Source: Betaproteobacteria bacterium (GTDB lineage: Bacteria; Pseudomonadota; Gammaproteobacteria; Burkholderiales; SHXO01). Taken from it: 64,000 bases of DNA. The notes under the pieces were generated by a model. The model was not told the DNA's origin. It was given only the letters and a program-made list of their open reading frames with translations, and did no database searches. The translations under genes and the position numbers were made by a program. Of this stretch, positions 21,120-31,063 are shown one piece after another. Each line of letters starts with the position of its first letter. Positions within the stretch are counted from its first letter, which is position 1. The DNA lies in NCBI GenBank assembly GCA_025356655.1, contig JANXRW010000002.1, forward strand, positions 1-64,000, in the 5' to 3' direction.

Positions 21120-21299
21120 TCAGTGTTCCTCCTCTGGGCTACGGGTCAGGCCGGCTTTTTTGGTCTTGCTCGGACGCTCTGGGTCTTGCTGGGGCTTGGC
21201 GCACGCCCCGCCTGTTGATCCGCCCGAGAGGCGCCGCGCTTCAACGGCAGCGCGATGGTGGCGGCGGCCGCCTCTGGGAGCGCGCGGTGGCCCACTCAT

Positions 21300-21849
21300 T
21301 CTAGCTCGGCCGGGCGCGATCCGTCGCCGCCGGTGACCGTTGCTGCTCCGTAGGGGCTATCACCACTGAGTCGTCGATTTGCATTTTCCGTTGCTCCGAA
21401 TAGGGCACATCCACGACGATGAAGCCCCGGTGCAGCCAGGTCGTGTGGAAGCTCAGAACGGTGGAGTCCTGCCCCCCGGTGCTGGGGGGCACTGGTGAAG
21501 GCGCTGCCCACTTTCACGATCAACGCACTCCGGGCCCATAGACCGCCGGTCTGGTCCCAGAAATTGCGCCTATGGGCCGTCATGTTCCCGACGCGCGCGC
21601 CGGTGCTAAAAATGATGGCGTCGGCATCAGCCCATCCATCCGGGGTGACCAGCGGGATGTGTGCAAAACGAGCCCGTGCCGCCTTTGCGCCATCGGATTC
21701 GAGTACCGCGTCGGGGACGAGCTCGGGGAATTGGAGCAGGCTCGCCTCGGCACTCCCAAGGCACGGTCGCGTACGCCTTCGGCCACGGCCCTACGGTAAG
21801 GGTGGCCCGACCCGCTGTAGAAAACAATCTGAACCTTGATCATCGTCAT
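21300..21849 (-). pseudogene. WrbA-type NAD(P)H:quinone oxidoreductase, frameshifted
   Basis: The flavodoxin-like start MIKVQIVFYSGSGH is followed, in another frame, by FPELVPDAVLESDGAKAA and by IIFSTGARVGNMTAHRRNFWDQTGGLW. Further frames give STVLSFHTTWLHRGFIVVDVPYS and YGAATVTGGDGSRP. Together these are WrbA motifs in order, but at least three frameshifts separate them and the C-terminus ends early. It would have reduced quinones by two electrons. It is clearly non-functional. Confidence 0.8.
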
Positions 21850-22024
21850 GCACTCCTACGCCGTAGTTGCGTTGCCCACGTATTTATGACCACACTCGGG
21901 CTGTAGCATCGGCTGCATTGGGCTGGGCGGTCCGTCTATGCTGTAGGCCCTGCACAGCCCTGACTCCGAGTCTGCGCCCCTGAACTTTTGGCCCCTCAAT
22001 GCAACACGCTTACTAGTCTAGGGC

Positions 22025-23407
22025 ATGCGTCAAATCCTGCTCCCTTCCCTCTTGGCAATGGCGCTTACCGGATGCACCGGCGTGGCGCGCGATGGCGGCT
22101 TCTCCGGGGTACAAGCCCTGGCGGCAACCCATTCGAGCTTGGCGTTACGGTGGGCCACCGATGCGCAAAGCGAGGCGGCCATCGCGGCCCTGGTGCAGCA
22201 ACTGCTCGCGCAGCCGCTCGATGCGCAGGGCGCTGCGCAGTTGGCGCTGCTCAACAATCGCGCGCAACAAGCGCGCTACGCGCAGGTCGGGATCGCGCAG
22301 GCAGACCTGGTGCAGACGGGTAAGCTGGCCAATCCGGTGTTCCACGGCCTGTGGGTGCGCAATGACGGCGTTAGTCGGATCGAGCACAGCCTCACCTTCG
22401 ATCTCATGAGCTTGCTGCTGCTGCCGCTGGAGCGGCGCCTCGGTCAGGCCCGCTTCGAGCAGGTTAAAGCGGAGGTGGCCGCCCAGGCCCTGGACTTCGC
22501 TGCCGAGACAAAGGCCATGTACTACGAGGCAGCCGCAGCGGCACAGTCGGTCAAATGGCTAGAACGCGTGCTCCTCAGCGCGGAGGCCGGCGCCGACTTA
22601 GCCAATGCGCAGCGCGAGGCTGGCTCCGGCACCGAGCGAGACCTGCACCGCCACCGGGCACTGCTCTCGGATGCGCGTATTGCGCTTGGACGCGCTCGGC
22701 GCGCGGAACTGGCCCGAGCTGAACAACTAGCCAGACAATTGGGGCTTGCCGCGGGGCTCTCGCCGGGTCAGTTGGCAGAGCTTCCGGAGTTGCCTGCTGC
22801 GGCGCCGGTCACCGCAGCGCTGGAAACGGTGGCGCTCGAGCAACGCCTCGATGTGGAAGCCGCGCGCCGCGCGGTGGACGCCGCCGGGGAAGCTCTCGGC
22901 ATCACCCGGCTCTCGCGCTTTGTGGACGTGCGTGAAGTGGGAGTGGCACGCTGGCGCGAAGGTAATGACGGGGTGTTGCGCGGCCCGCTGGCCTCCGTGG
23001 GAATACCCCTGCTGGACTTTGGCGAAGCACGGGCGGCACGGGGGCGCTGGCAAGCGCGCGAAGCCGCCGATTCGCTGGCTGCGACCCTGGTTCGCGCTCG
23101 CTCCGACATTCGCCAAGCCTGCGCAGACGTCGCGAGCACGCACGCCTTGGCGCTGGAACAGGAACAGGAGCAGATGCCGCGTCGCCAGCGTGTGCTCGCG
23201 CAGACCCAGTTCTACTACAACGCCAACCTCGAAGGCGCCTACAACCTGTTGGCGGATTACCGCGAGGCCATGCTCGCGGGGCGCGAGGCCATCGAGGCCC
23301 GGCGGGACTATTGGGTCGCGCTAGCCAACCTCGAGCGGGCCGCGGGCGGTCGCCTGCCGGTGCACGCAGCGCCGGCGGCGAGCCGTGAAGGAGATCCCAA
23401 ACCATGA
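22025..23407 (+). CDS. TolC/CusC-family outer-membrane lipoprotein
   Basis: The 460-residue protein starts with a lipoprotein signal ending in a TGCTG lipobox (Cys at about residue 18). It is rich in long alpha-helical Ala/Leu/Arg segments typical of the periplasmic barrel of TolC-type efflux proteins, with duplicated halves. It has no linked inner-membrane pump or membrane-fusion gene. Its stop overlaps the start of a multicopper oxidase gene (ATGA), which suggests a periplasmic copper-handling role. Copper specificity is inferred from this pairing. Confidence 0.85.
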   Translation: MRQILLPSLLAMALTGCTGVARDGGFSGVQALAATHSSLALRWATDAQSEAAIAALVQQLLAQPLDAQGAAQLALLNNRAQQARYAQVGIAQADLVQTGKLANPVFHGLWVRNDGVSRIEHSLTFDLMSLLLLPLERRLGQARFEQVKAEVAAQALDFAAETKAMYYEAAAAAQSVKWLERVLLSAEAGADLANAQREAGSGTERDLHRHRALLSDARIALGRARRAELARAEQLARQLGLAAGLSPGQLAELPELPAAAPVTAALETVALEQRLDVEAARRAVDAAGEALGITRLSRFVDVREVGVARWREGNDGVLRGPLASVGIPLLDFGEARAARGRWQAREAADSLAATLVRARSDIRQACADVASTHALALEQEQEQMPRRQRVLAQTQFYYNANLEGAYNLLADYREAMLAGREAIEARRDYWVALANLERAAGGRLPVHAAPAASREGDPKP

Positions 23408-24836
23408 ATCGACGCCAATTCTTCCGGCGAAGCTCCACCCTCGCCTCCGGCGGGCTGCTGCTCGCGAGTGCCACCGCCCAGGGCCAACCCGTGCACACGC
23501 ACGACGCCGGGATCCCAGGTGCGCATTTGCCCACGCGCGCGCTTGGCGCGCCCGCAGGTGAGTGGGCCACGGCACCCGCGCTTGCCCCGGTCACGCTGCC
23601 GCCCCTCGCGTCGCCACCGGGCCAGCCCTACCGACCCGTCATCACCCCCAACGGCACCACGCTGCCCTGGGAATGGGTCGACGGGGTGAAGCAATTCCAC
23701 CTAGTGGCCGAGCCCGTCCTGCGAGAATTCGCGCCGGGCATGGTGGTGCGTTGCTGGGGCTACAACGGACGCACACCCGGCCCGACCCTCGAGGCCGTGG
23801 AGGGCGATCGCGTGCGCATTCTAGTCACCAACGGCCTGCCTGAACACACCACCGTGCATTGGCATGGCCAGCGCTTGCCCAATGGAATGGATGGCGTGGG
23901 CGGCGTCACCCAACCACATATCGCTCCGGGCAAAACCATGGCTTACGAGTTCACGCTGCGCCGAAGCGGCACCTTCATGTACCACCCCCACTCCGACGAG
24001 ATGGTGCAAATCGCCATGGGTATGATGGGGATGTTCGTGGTGCATCCGCGTGACCCATCTCGATACCCTGCCGACCGAGATTACTGCTTCACCCTGCAGA
24101 GCTGGAAGGTGGAACCGGGTAGCTACGTACCCAACGCCGCCGAGATGCTGGACTTCAACCTCTGGTCCATGAACAGCCGCACCTTCCCGGGAATCGACCC
24201 CTTGGTGGTGCGCCAAGGCGACCGAGTGCGGATCCGTCTCGCCAACCTGACCATGACCAACCACCCCATGCACCTGCACGGACACGAGTTCGTCCTGGCG
24301 GGGACCGACGGCGGATGGATCCCGACGAGGCACGCTGGCCGGAGGTCACCATGGACGTGCCCGTGGGCGCCGTGCGGGTCATCGAGTTTGTCGCCGACGA
24401 ACCCGGGGACTGGTCCTTTCACTGCCACAAGTCCCACCACACCATGGGCCCCATGGGCCACACGGTGCCCAACATGATGGGGGTAGACCAACGGCAAGCC
24501 ACGGAGAAGATCTCCGAGTTGCTGCCGGGCTATATGTACATGCCCATGGGCAGCAAGGGCATGGGTGACATGCAGGACATGGCGCAAATGGGCATGGCCC
24601 CTCCAGAGAACACGCTACCCATGATGAGCGGCAACGGCCCCTACGGCCCCATCGAGATGGGTGGGATGTTCACGCTGGTGAAGATCCGGGCAGACACGGC
24701 GCCGGCGGCGCCGGGTGTCTTACCAGCAGACCCGGGCTGGTACGCGCACCCAGAGGGAACGACACCCTGGGAGGTGGCGACGCCCCCCCGCCCCGTCGCT
24801 AGGTGGCAAGCGCCTAGTGCAGGCGCGGCTTCTTGA
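23404..24836 (+). pseudogene. Multicopper oxidase (copper-resistance type) with one frameshift
   Basis: Two frames joined near 24310-24340 give a protein of about 475 residues. A twin-arginine signal MNRRQFFRR is at the N-terminus. All four copper-ligand blocks are present: TVHWHGQRLPNG, TFMYHPHSDEM, NHPMHLHGHEF, and HCHKSHHTMGPMGH in the second frame. A Met-rich stretch (MYMPMGSKGMGDMQDMAQMGM) near the C-terminus resembles the copper-binding Met region of CopA-like oxidases. The break lies just after GTDGGWI and moves reading by one base. The gene overlaps the TolC-type gene. It is either a recent pseudogene or a sequence error, since nothing else is damaged. Confidence 0.88.
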
Positions 24837-25785
24837 GGAAGTCATTGCGATCCGCGGAGCGCAGTTTCAAGGCGACGAGCGCTCCCTCGCGCGCAATCGT
24901 GAGGGGAACCTCGGTACCGGCTGGCCCCAGACGCCAGACGCGCCGGAACAAATCGGCCAAGTCGACGACTCGCTCACCGGCCACCTCGAGCACCATATCG
25001 CCGGGGCGCACACCGACCTGTTGGGCGGGTCCGCCGCCAGCCACGCCACCCACGACCACTTGGCCTTCGTTCTCCGCGGCATACATTCCCAGCCAGGGGC
25101 GGGCCGCACGCCCGGCGCGGCCCAGGGTCCGCATCTCCTCCAAGATGGGAGGCAACAAATCGATGGGCACCAGCATATTGCCCTGGGTTGGCTTGCCATC
25201 AACCTGTTCCTGCACCAGCAGCGAGCCCACGCCCAATAGGCGGCCGTCCAGCCCCAAGAGGGCCGCCCCGCTCCACTCGGGATGCGCGGGCGAAGTAAAC
25301 ACCGCCTCGTCGAGCACGTATTCCCAATAACCGGCGAATTCGCGCAGGGCGATCACTTGGGCCTTCAGGGCGTGCGCCCGCCCGCTATGACTGGCCACCA
25401 CCACCGTGTCGCCCTGTTCCAGCGACTCCACCGTGCCCAAGCGCACCGCCGGCGCCGGGAGGCGTCCCAAGGGCTGCACGATGCCGAACCCTGTCGCTTG
25501 GTCGTAGGCGAGGGCGTGCCCCGGCACCACCACGCCCGAGGCCGTCGTGAGCCAGATGCTCGATGCCTCCGTGATCAGATAACCGATGGTGAGGACTAGA
25601 CCATCGCCATCGATGACGATACCGCTCCCGTGGCGGTCCGTGCCGAGAATGGGGGCGGTGTAGGCGTCCTCGGGAACTTCAGCCCGCAGCAGCACGAGGC
25701 CGTCGAGCGCCTGAGCAAGGGCTGAGCCTTCGTCGACGTCGGGCTGCAGGTGCTCTGGGAAGGACCAGGGGGTGGAGTCAGACAT
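24814..25785 (-). CDS. HtrA-like S1C serine-protease-fold protein with PDZ domain, probably inactive
   Basis: The 323-residue protein has a trypsin-like domain (about residues 45-215) and a C-terminal PDZ domain (about 225-310, WLGMYAAENEGQVVV and GVRPGDMVLEVAGERV). Where HtrA has the catalytic His (TNAHV), this protein reads LTIGYLIT. Where HtrA has TDLAVL it reads TGFGIVQ, and only the Ser region EWSGAALLG is kept. Two of three triad residues are thus absent. No signal peptide is seen. It may bind peptides rather than cleave them. It converges with the multicopper oxidase gene, overlapping it by 23 bases. Confidence 0.85.
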   Translation of the reverse strand: MSDSTPWSFPEHLQPDVDEGSALAQALDGLVLLRAEVPEDAYTAPILGTDRHGSGIVIDGDGLVLTIGYLITEASSIWLTTASGVVVPGHALAYDQATGFGIVQPLGRLPAPAVRLGTVESLEQGDTVVVASHSGRAHALKAQVIALREFAGYWEYVLDEAVFTSPAHPEWSGAALLGLDGRLLGVGSLLVQEQVDGKPTQGNMLVPIDLLPPILEEMRTLGRAGRAARPWLGMYAAENEGQVVVGGVAGGGPAQQVGVRPGDMVLEVAGERVVDLADLFRRVWRLGPAGTEVPLTIAREGALVALKLRSADRNDFLKKPRLH

Positions 25786-25928
25786 GGGAAGGCACCGCTC
25801 CGGTCAGATGGCAAAAAAAACGAGCTCGGCGGCGGCGCCCAGCGGCAACGAAGCCGCTAGGCAGTTGCCCCCGATCGCCGCAATCGCTGCCCCAGGCTTG
25901 CGCAAATACCCGGGGCCTCGCGCTGGGA

Positions 25929-26846
25929 TCAGCGCGCGCGCGCGCGCAATTCCAGATAGGGCAGCCGCGAACCCTCGTTGGCACCGGAATGGGTGGTGGG
26001 CGTCTGCGCCGCACCGTCACGGAACACTCGCAGCAGCGCCCCCAGCACGACCCGGTAGTAGGGCAGGCGCTGCCCCACGAAGCCCTGATCCTCGCGGCGG
26101 GAAGCACCGCGGGTCAAGCCGTCGGTTAGCGGGAGCAAATGCTTCGCTTCCAGGCTGCTCTTGCCCAATTCCGCGAGGTCGGCTGTGAGGATGTCCTCCA
26201 AGCCCACGTCCTCACGCAGCAACAACCGGCGTACCTCAATCCGGTAGCTCTGCTCCTGGCTGGAGTGCACCGAGAGGAGTTTCAGGCGCCGCGCCGGAAA
26301 ACCCTCACTCACCGGCGTCTCCACGGCGAACACGTAAACCGGCACGTCGTAGCGATCACGCCCCTCGGAGCGGCGGCGCTCCCCCAGATAAAGGGTGTCG
26401 ACCATTTCGCGAGAATCGAACACCAGCATGACCGCGGGAACTCCCATGCGTAGATCACCTCCGCGGGCGACAAGCGGCGTGTTGAGCAGTTCCTGCGTCG
26501 CCGCCGTGCTCACGTGCACCGTGTGCTCACCGAAGGCCCGGAAATAGAAAAAAGTCTCGTAGGTCCAGTATTCGCGGGCGGCGGTCTGCAGGAGGATTTC
26601 CTGGAAGCCCGCCTGGCTCTGGAAGGTCTTGAACTCTTCGGGCGACATGCGCGTTGCCACGGTACTCTTGAAAGCCTCCAGCGCGTGGGTCAGATAGCGG
26701 GCAAGCCCGTCACCGAAGTCGGTCTTCTCGGGGTCCGTGGAGAGACTCCCCTGCCCTCGCAGCCGCGACACTTCCTCGTCGAGTATTTCTGCCAGTGGCA
26801 GTTCACGGCTCGAGAGGAGCCGCTCGTAGTAGGTCTGTTGAATCAC
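25929..26846 (-). CDS. Uncharacterised protein, 305 residues
   Basis: I do not recognise this family. The GTG at 26846 was chosen because AGGAG lies 8 bases upstream and the protein-like sequence (IQQTYYERLLSSRELPLAEIL) begins there. The protein is soluble, mixed alpha/beta, with no signal peptide. Visible features are RMSPEEFKTFQSQAGFQEILL, a Tyr/Phe-rich EYWTYETFFYFRAFGEHTVH stretch, and VPAVMLVFDSREMVDTLYLG. The C-terminus is Arg-rich. It is divergent from the pirin gene. An ATG at 26876 is an alternative start. Confidence 0.65.
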   Translation of the reverse strand: MIQQTYYERLLSSRELPLAEILDEEVSRLRGQGSLSTDPEKTDFGDGLARYLTHALEAFKSTVATRMSPEEFKTFQSQAGFQEILLQTAAREYWTYETFFYFRAFGEHTVHVSTAATQELLNTPLVARGGDLRMGVPAVMLVFDSREMVDTLYLGERRRSEGRDRYDVPVYVFAVETPVSEGFPARRLKLLSVHSSQEQSYRIEVRRLLLREDVGLEDILTADLAELGKSSLEAKHLLPLTDGLTRGASRREDQGFVGQRLPYYRVVLGALLRVFRDGAAQTPTTHSGANEGSRLPYLELRARAR

Positions 26847-27028
26847 TTCACGCTCTCCTGAACACCGCCGCCTCATGCCGGACCCGAGGCCGGGCAGCCG
26901 CGCGGACCGCGACCGCGCATACGGCTCTAAAGGTCGTAGTGTAACCGTACCGCTGCAAGAGGGGCTGCGGTGCCGCTGGGGAGGGCCCCCAGGCAACCCG
27001 ACCCGAGACGAAACCGAGGAACATCCCC

Positions 27029-27907
27029 ATGCACCTTCCTGCCGCAGCAGAGGACATCCTCGCCCAGCCCCGCCGCCTCGAGCGCGCCATCCCCGGCCAG
27101 GGCGTCACCGACGGCGCCGGGGTGCGCATCAGTCGTGTGCTCACGCAAGACCTGCAGCGGCGGCTCGATCCCTTTCTGATGCTCGATGCCTTCCGCAGCG
27201 ACGATCCGCGCGACTACATCGCCGGGTTTCCCGACCACCCTCACCGCGGCTTCGAAACCGTCACTTACATGATCGCCGGGCGCCTGCGCCATCGCGACAA
27301 CTACGGCCACCAGGGCCTGCTGGAGAGCGGCGGCGTGCAGTGGATGTGCGCGGGCCGCGGCATCGTTCACTCGGAGATGCCCGAGCAGGAGGACGGCCTC
27401 ATGGAGGGCTTCCAGCTGTGGCTGAACCTCCCTGCGAAGGAGAAAATGGTCGCGCCCTGGTACCGTGACATTCCATCTGGCGAATTGCCGCTGCTTCGCA
27501 CCACCGGTGGCGTGAGCGTCCGGGTCATCGCCGGAATGAGCCACGGCTGCCAGGGAGCCGTGGTCAGGGCGGCCACCGAAGCGCTTTACCTGGACCTGGA
27601 CATGCCCGCGGGCAGCTGCTTTACGCAGCTAATCCCCACGACCCACAACGCAATGGTCATCGCCTACCGGGGCCTGCTGGAGGTGGAGGGCACCGCCCTT
27701 GCCTTGGATCACCTTGGCCTGCTGGCCAACGACGCAGCGGGCGATGGCGTCGCCCTGCACGCAATCGAGCCCACGCGGGCACTGCTATTGGCCGGACGCC
27801 CCTTGGGTGAGCCCATTTCTCAATACGGCCCGTTCGTCCTGAACACGCAGTTCGAACTGCGCCAGGCGGTGGCAGATTTCCAAGCCGGACGCTTCGGCCC
27901 CGCCTGA
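27029..27907 (+). CDS. Pirin-family protein
   Basis: The 292-residue bicupin has the pirin signature FPDHPHRGFETVTYMIAGRLRH (about residues 67-90), where the two His of the HPH motif bind iron, with later ligands in GHQG and MCAGRGIVHSEMP. The C-terminal half is the second cupin. Bacterial pirins often act as quercetin dioxygenase-like enzymes or redox sensors. GAGGAAC upstream supports the ATG. The gene is divergent from the uncharacterised 305-residue gene. Confidence 0.92.
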   Translation: MHLPAAAEDILAQPRRLERAIPGQGVTDGAGVRISRVLTQDLQRRLDPFLMLDAFRSDDPRDYIAGFPDHPHRGFETVTYMIAGRLRHRDNYGHQGLLESGGVQWMCAGRGIVHSEMPEQEDGLMEGFQLWLNLPAKEKMVAPWYRDIPSGELPLLRTTGGVSVRVIAGMSHGCQGAVVRAATEALYLDLDMPAGSCFTQLIPTTHNAMVIAYRGLLEVEGTALALDHLGLLANDAAGDGVALHAIEPTRALLLAGRPLGEPISQYGPFVLNTQFELRQAVADFQAGRFGPA

Positions 27908-27917
27908 GCCCGGTGAC

Positions 27918-28910
27918 TCACGCACCAGGCGGTGCTCGCAGGGGGGCGCGATTGTACACCTGGGGATTGAGCAGACGAATGGGGTCCCCGTCGAGGTAGG
28001 CAAGCACGTCCTCCACGGAATCCTGAAAAAAGCGCTCATAGGCCTCGCGCACCACGTAGCCCAGATGCGGGGTGAGCACCACATTGTCCAAGGCACGCAG
28101 GGGATGATTTGTGGGCAAGGGCTCTTCGCCAAAAACATCGAGGCCGGCGCCGCCCAAGCGCCGTTCCTGGAGCGCGACGAGCAGCGCCGCCTCGTCGATG
28201 ATGGGTCCACGCGAGGTGTTGATCACCCAGGCGCCAGGTTTGAGCCGCGCGAGCTCCGGCGCTCCCACCAAGCCCCGTGTGCGCTCGCCAAGCACGAGGT
28301 GCACGCTGAGCACATCAGCACTAGCGAACAACTCGCCCTTATCCACGTATGTGACACCCACGGACTCTGCGTCCTCGGGCCTCAGGTTCTGGCTCCAGGC
28401 CACGACTTTCATATCGAACGCGCGACCGATGAGCGCCATGCGCCGACCAATCTTCCCCAGCCCCAGCAGTCCTAGCGTCCGACCACCGAGGCGGGAGCCT
28501 AAGGTACGCTGCCACAGGCCGGCGCGCATGCCGGCGGACTCGCTGGGAATATGCCGGGCGAGCGCCAGGATGAGGCCCCAGGCCAGTTCAGCGGTGCTGT
28601 CTGTGCCGCCGCCACCGGTGTGGCAGACCACCACCCCACATTCGGTGGCCGCCTCCAGGTCGAGCGCACGCGCATTGGTTCCGGTCATGACGATCAGTTT
28701 CAGCCGCGGCAGCGCCTCGAGCAGTTCGCGGGGGAACGCCAAGCGCTCGCGCATGGCGCAGACGATGTCGAACTCCTGCAGGCGACCGGCCGCCTGCTCG
28801 ACGCTCAGGTTCTCGCGCAGCACCTCGATATGGCAGCGCCCCTTGAGGAGGTGCCAGGGGCCCAGGGACAGGGCTACGCCCTGGTAGTCGTCAAGGATCG
28901 CGAGTTTCAT
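27918..28910 (-). CDS. D-isomer-specific 2-hydroxyacid dehydrogenase
   Basis: The 330-residue NAD-dependent dehydrogenase starts MKLAILDDYQGVAL. It has the nucleotide-binding GLLGLGKIGRRMALIGRAF (about residues 148-166), LKPGAWVINTSRGPIIDEAAL with the catalytic Arg-side region, and a LDNVVLTPHLGYV catalytic His at about residue 293. It reduces 2-oxoacids or oxidises D-2-hydroxyacids; the exact substrate is unknown. The start was moved to the ATG at 28910 because upstream residues are not conserved. It converges with pirin. Confidence 0.9.
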   Translation of the reverse strand: MKLAILDDYQGVALSLGPWHLLKGRCHIEVLRENLSVEQAAGRLQEFDIVCAMRERLAFPRELLEALPRLKLIVMTGTNARALDLEAATECGVVVCHTGGGGTDSTAELAWGLILALARHIPSESAGMRAGLWQRTLGSRLGGRTLGLLGLGKIGRRMALIGRAFDMKVVAWSQNLRPEDAESVGVTYVDKGELFASADVLSVHLVLGERTRGLVGAPELARLKPGAWVINTSRGPIIDEAALLVALQERRLGGAGLDVFGEEPLPTNHPLRALDNVVLTPHLGYVVREAYERFFQDSVEDVLAYLDGDPIRLLNPQVYNRAPLRAPPGA

Positions 28911-28974
28911 GCTGGCTTGCCCTGCGGGAGGATCAGACAGGCCCCGGCGCGACTGGCGCCGCGACAGGATGGCT

Positions 28975-29790
28975 AATGGCACCGCGAGGGGCGAAGACGC
29001 AGCGCAAGGTCTCGGCACAGGAGCACCGACTTGCTCCACCAAAGAGCCTCACGCGCGAGCAATTTCCGCCGCAGCACCGGGAGATGATAACGGGGAACGG
29101 CCGGGTACGGATGGTGCTCGATGTGCAAATTCACGTGATGGGGAAACAGGAGCCAGCGCACCCAAGGGCTGCGGCCCACGTTCGCGCTTCGTGCGGCCTG
29201 CAATGGCGATGCGCTGCCGGGCGGGGCAGGGCACCGGGCTCGGCCATAGCGCGCAGGCGCTGCACCACGGTCAACCGTGCTACCAGCCGCAGCACGCGAT
29301 AGGCGTTCGGCGGCTGTGCTTCGCCCGCGGCGAGGATCCCCAGCGGGAGGCTTGCCTGCGTGAGTAGCACCAGAAGGCGGTCGTCGAGTGCCGCCGCACG
29401 CCGCGCAAGAGGGATACCGCTCAGCGGATCGACGCGCGTGCCAAAGGCGCTGTTGCGTCTGGCCCGCGCAAAAAAGTAGGCGTAGGTCTTCCAAGCTGTG
29501 AGCCCGGCCAAGTCGCTCGCGCGACAGAGATGGTTGTGGTGCAACCGGCGGGTGACGCGACCGATGCACAGCGACAACATCCGCCTGAGGCAGCCCAAGA
29601 GCCGCCCCGCAAGGTCGTTCCCGCGTCGGCTGCCAACCAGCCGGTAGCGGGCCGTCCCAGGCACTCGCACGAAGGTCGCCTGCTGACGTATATCGACCAC
29701 GAGCACAACCGCAAACCATAGCAGCGTGAGGATGCCAGCGCAGGGCGACGCCGGGCGCCAGTACGGCGCAGCCATCGTCTACGCGCGTTA
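28975..29790 (-). pseudogene. Fatty-acid desaturase-type membrane protein, broken
   Basis: One frame gives hydrophobic AGILTLLWFAVVLVV and VTRRLHHNHLCRASDL, the latter resembling a His-box region, and continues to LARLTVVQRLRAMAE. The C-terminal His-box HHVNLHIEHHPYPAVPRYHL is in a different frame ending at 28973. This last motif is the third His cluster of PF00487 desaturases. A frameshift near 29175-29200 and a short N-terminal part make a functional enzyme unlikely. Confidence 0.65.
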
Positions 29791-30055
29791 CCCGGGAGAG
29801 CAGCTTTGCGGGCAACCTTGCGGCACCCTCGGCCGGCTCCCCCAAACCCTCCCCCACCTGCCCACCGGTCGCATCCCCGCCCGACTCCATCACGCCCCCC
29901 CACCTGACAGCCCGCCCCCCGAGTTGATGGGCCGCCGCTCTCCCAGGGCAGTCTAGCGCAAGCCCCGAAGTGGCGCCGCCTGGGGAGCCGATCGCTTATC
30001 ATGGGGGCAGGCGCGAACGCTGCCATTTTCAATCTCTGTGGAGTTTTTACGGTCC

Positions 30056-31063
30056 ATGCCGACCTACTTGGTCGAACTATTGGTCACGCTGCTCATCATC
30101 TTGGCCGGGGCAGAGGTGTTCACCAACGCACTCGAGTACCTCGGCGAGCGCCTGAAGATCTCGGAGGGCGTGACCGGGTCGGTCTTCGCGGCCATCGGAA
30201 CCGCGCTACCGGAGACCTTGGTGCCCCTGTTAGCGGTGTTCGCCGGGGGTAGCGACGTGCGCGTGAACGAAGAGATCGGCGTAGGGGCCATCCTTGGGGC
30301 CCCACTCATGCTCTCCACGCTATCAACCGCGCTCATGGGCTTGGCAGTCCTGCGCAGCCGGGGCGGACACGGCCTGTTGCGTCCGGAGCCTAGGGGACTC
30401 AGGCGGGACTTGAACTTCTTCCTCCTGGCCTTCCTTCTAGCCGGCGTGGCGATGTTCGTGCCCTTCGAGTGGAAGGCCGCGCGCGCGGTACTCGCCCTGT
30501 GCCTGGTGACGATGTACGTCGTCTATCTTCTGCTCACGCTGCGGGCGTCGGCGGACTTGGTGGCCTCCGGGCATGCCACCGAGGCACCGGAGCCCATGCA
30601 TGCCTCTCGCCTCGGGTTACCGGTGACGGGCTGGGTGATCCTGCTGCAACTACTCATTGGACTGGCCCTGTTGGTGCTGGGAACGCGCGGCTTCATCCAC
30701 GGCATCGAAGGGGTGTCACGGCTGCTCGGAATCTCCACCTTGCTGCTGTCCCTGCTCATTATTCCCGTCGCAACGGAACTCCCGGAAAAGGTCAACAGCG
30801 TCTTTTGGGCGCGCCGTGGCAAAGACACCCTCGCCTTCGGCAATATCACTGGGGCCATGGTCTTCCAGGGCACGCTGCTACCCGCGCTGGGCATCCTGCT
30901 GACCCCTTGGCAGCCCTCGCGGGAGGTCCTGCTCGGTGTCGTGATCACCCTGGCCGGCGCGGCATGGATCCGCTGGGCCGCCAGCCCGCAGGGGATCCGC
31001 GTCTGGGCAACCCTGGTAGGCGGGGGACTCTACTTGACCTACTTGGCCCTGACCTTGGGCTAA
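30056..31063 (+). CDS. CaCA-family sodium/calcium exchanger
   Basis: The 335-residue inner-membrane protein has about ten hydrophobic segments and the two inverted alpha-repeats of the CaCA superfamily. Repeat 1 is SVFAAIGTALPETLVPLLAV and repeat 2 is IIPVATELPEKVNSVFWARR, each with the conserved Pro-Glu ion-coordinating pair. GNITGAMVFQGTLLPALG follows repeat 2. Start was placed at the ATG at 30056; a GTG at 30038 in frame is possible and would add six residues. It stands alone upstream of map. Confidence 0.88.
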   Translation: MPTYLVELLVTLLIILAGAEVFTNALEYLGERLKISEGVTGSVFAAIGTALPETLVPLLAVFAGGSDVRVNEEIGVGAILGAPLMLSTLSTALMGLAVLRSRGGHGLLRPEPRGLRRDLNFFLLAFLLAGVAMFVPFEWKAARAVLALCLVTMYVVYLLLTLRASADLVASGHATEAPEPMHASRLGLPVTGWVILLQLLIGLALLVLGTRGFIHGIEGVSRLLGISTLLLSLLIIPVATELPEKVNSVFWARRGKDTLAFGNITGAMVFQGTLLPALGILLTPWQPSREVLLGVVITLAGAAWIRWAASPQGIRVWATLVGGGLYLTYLALTLG

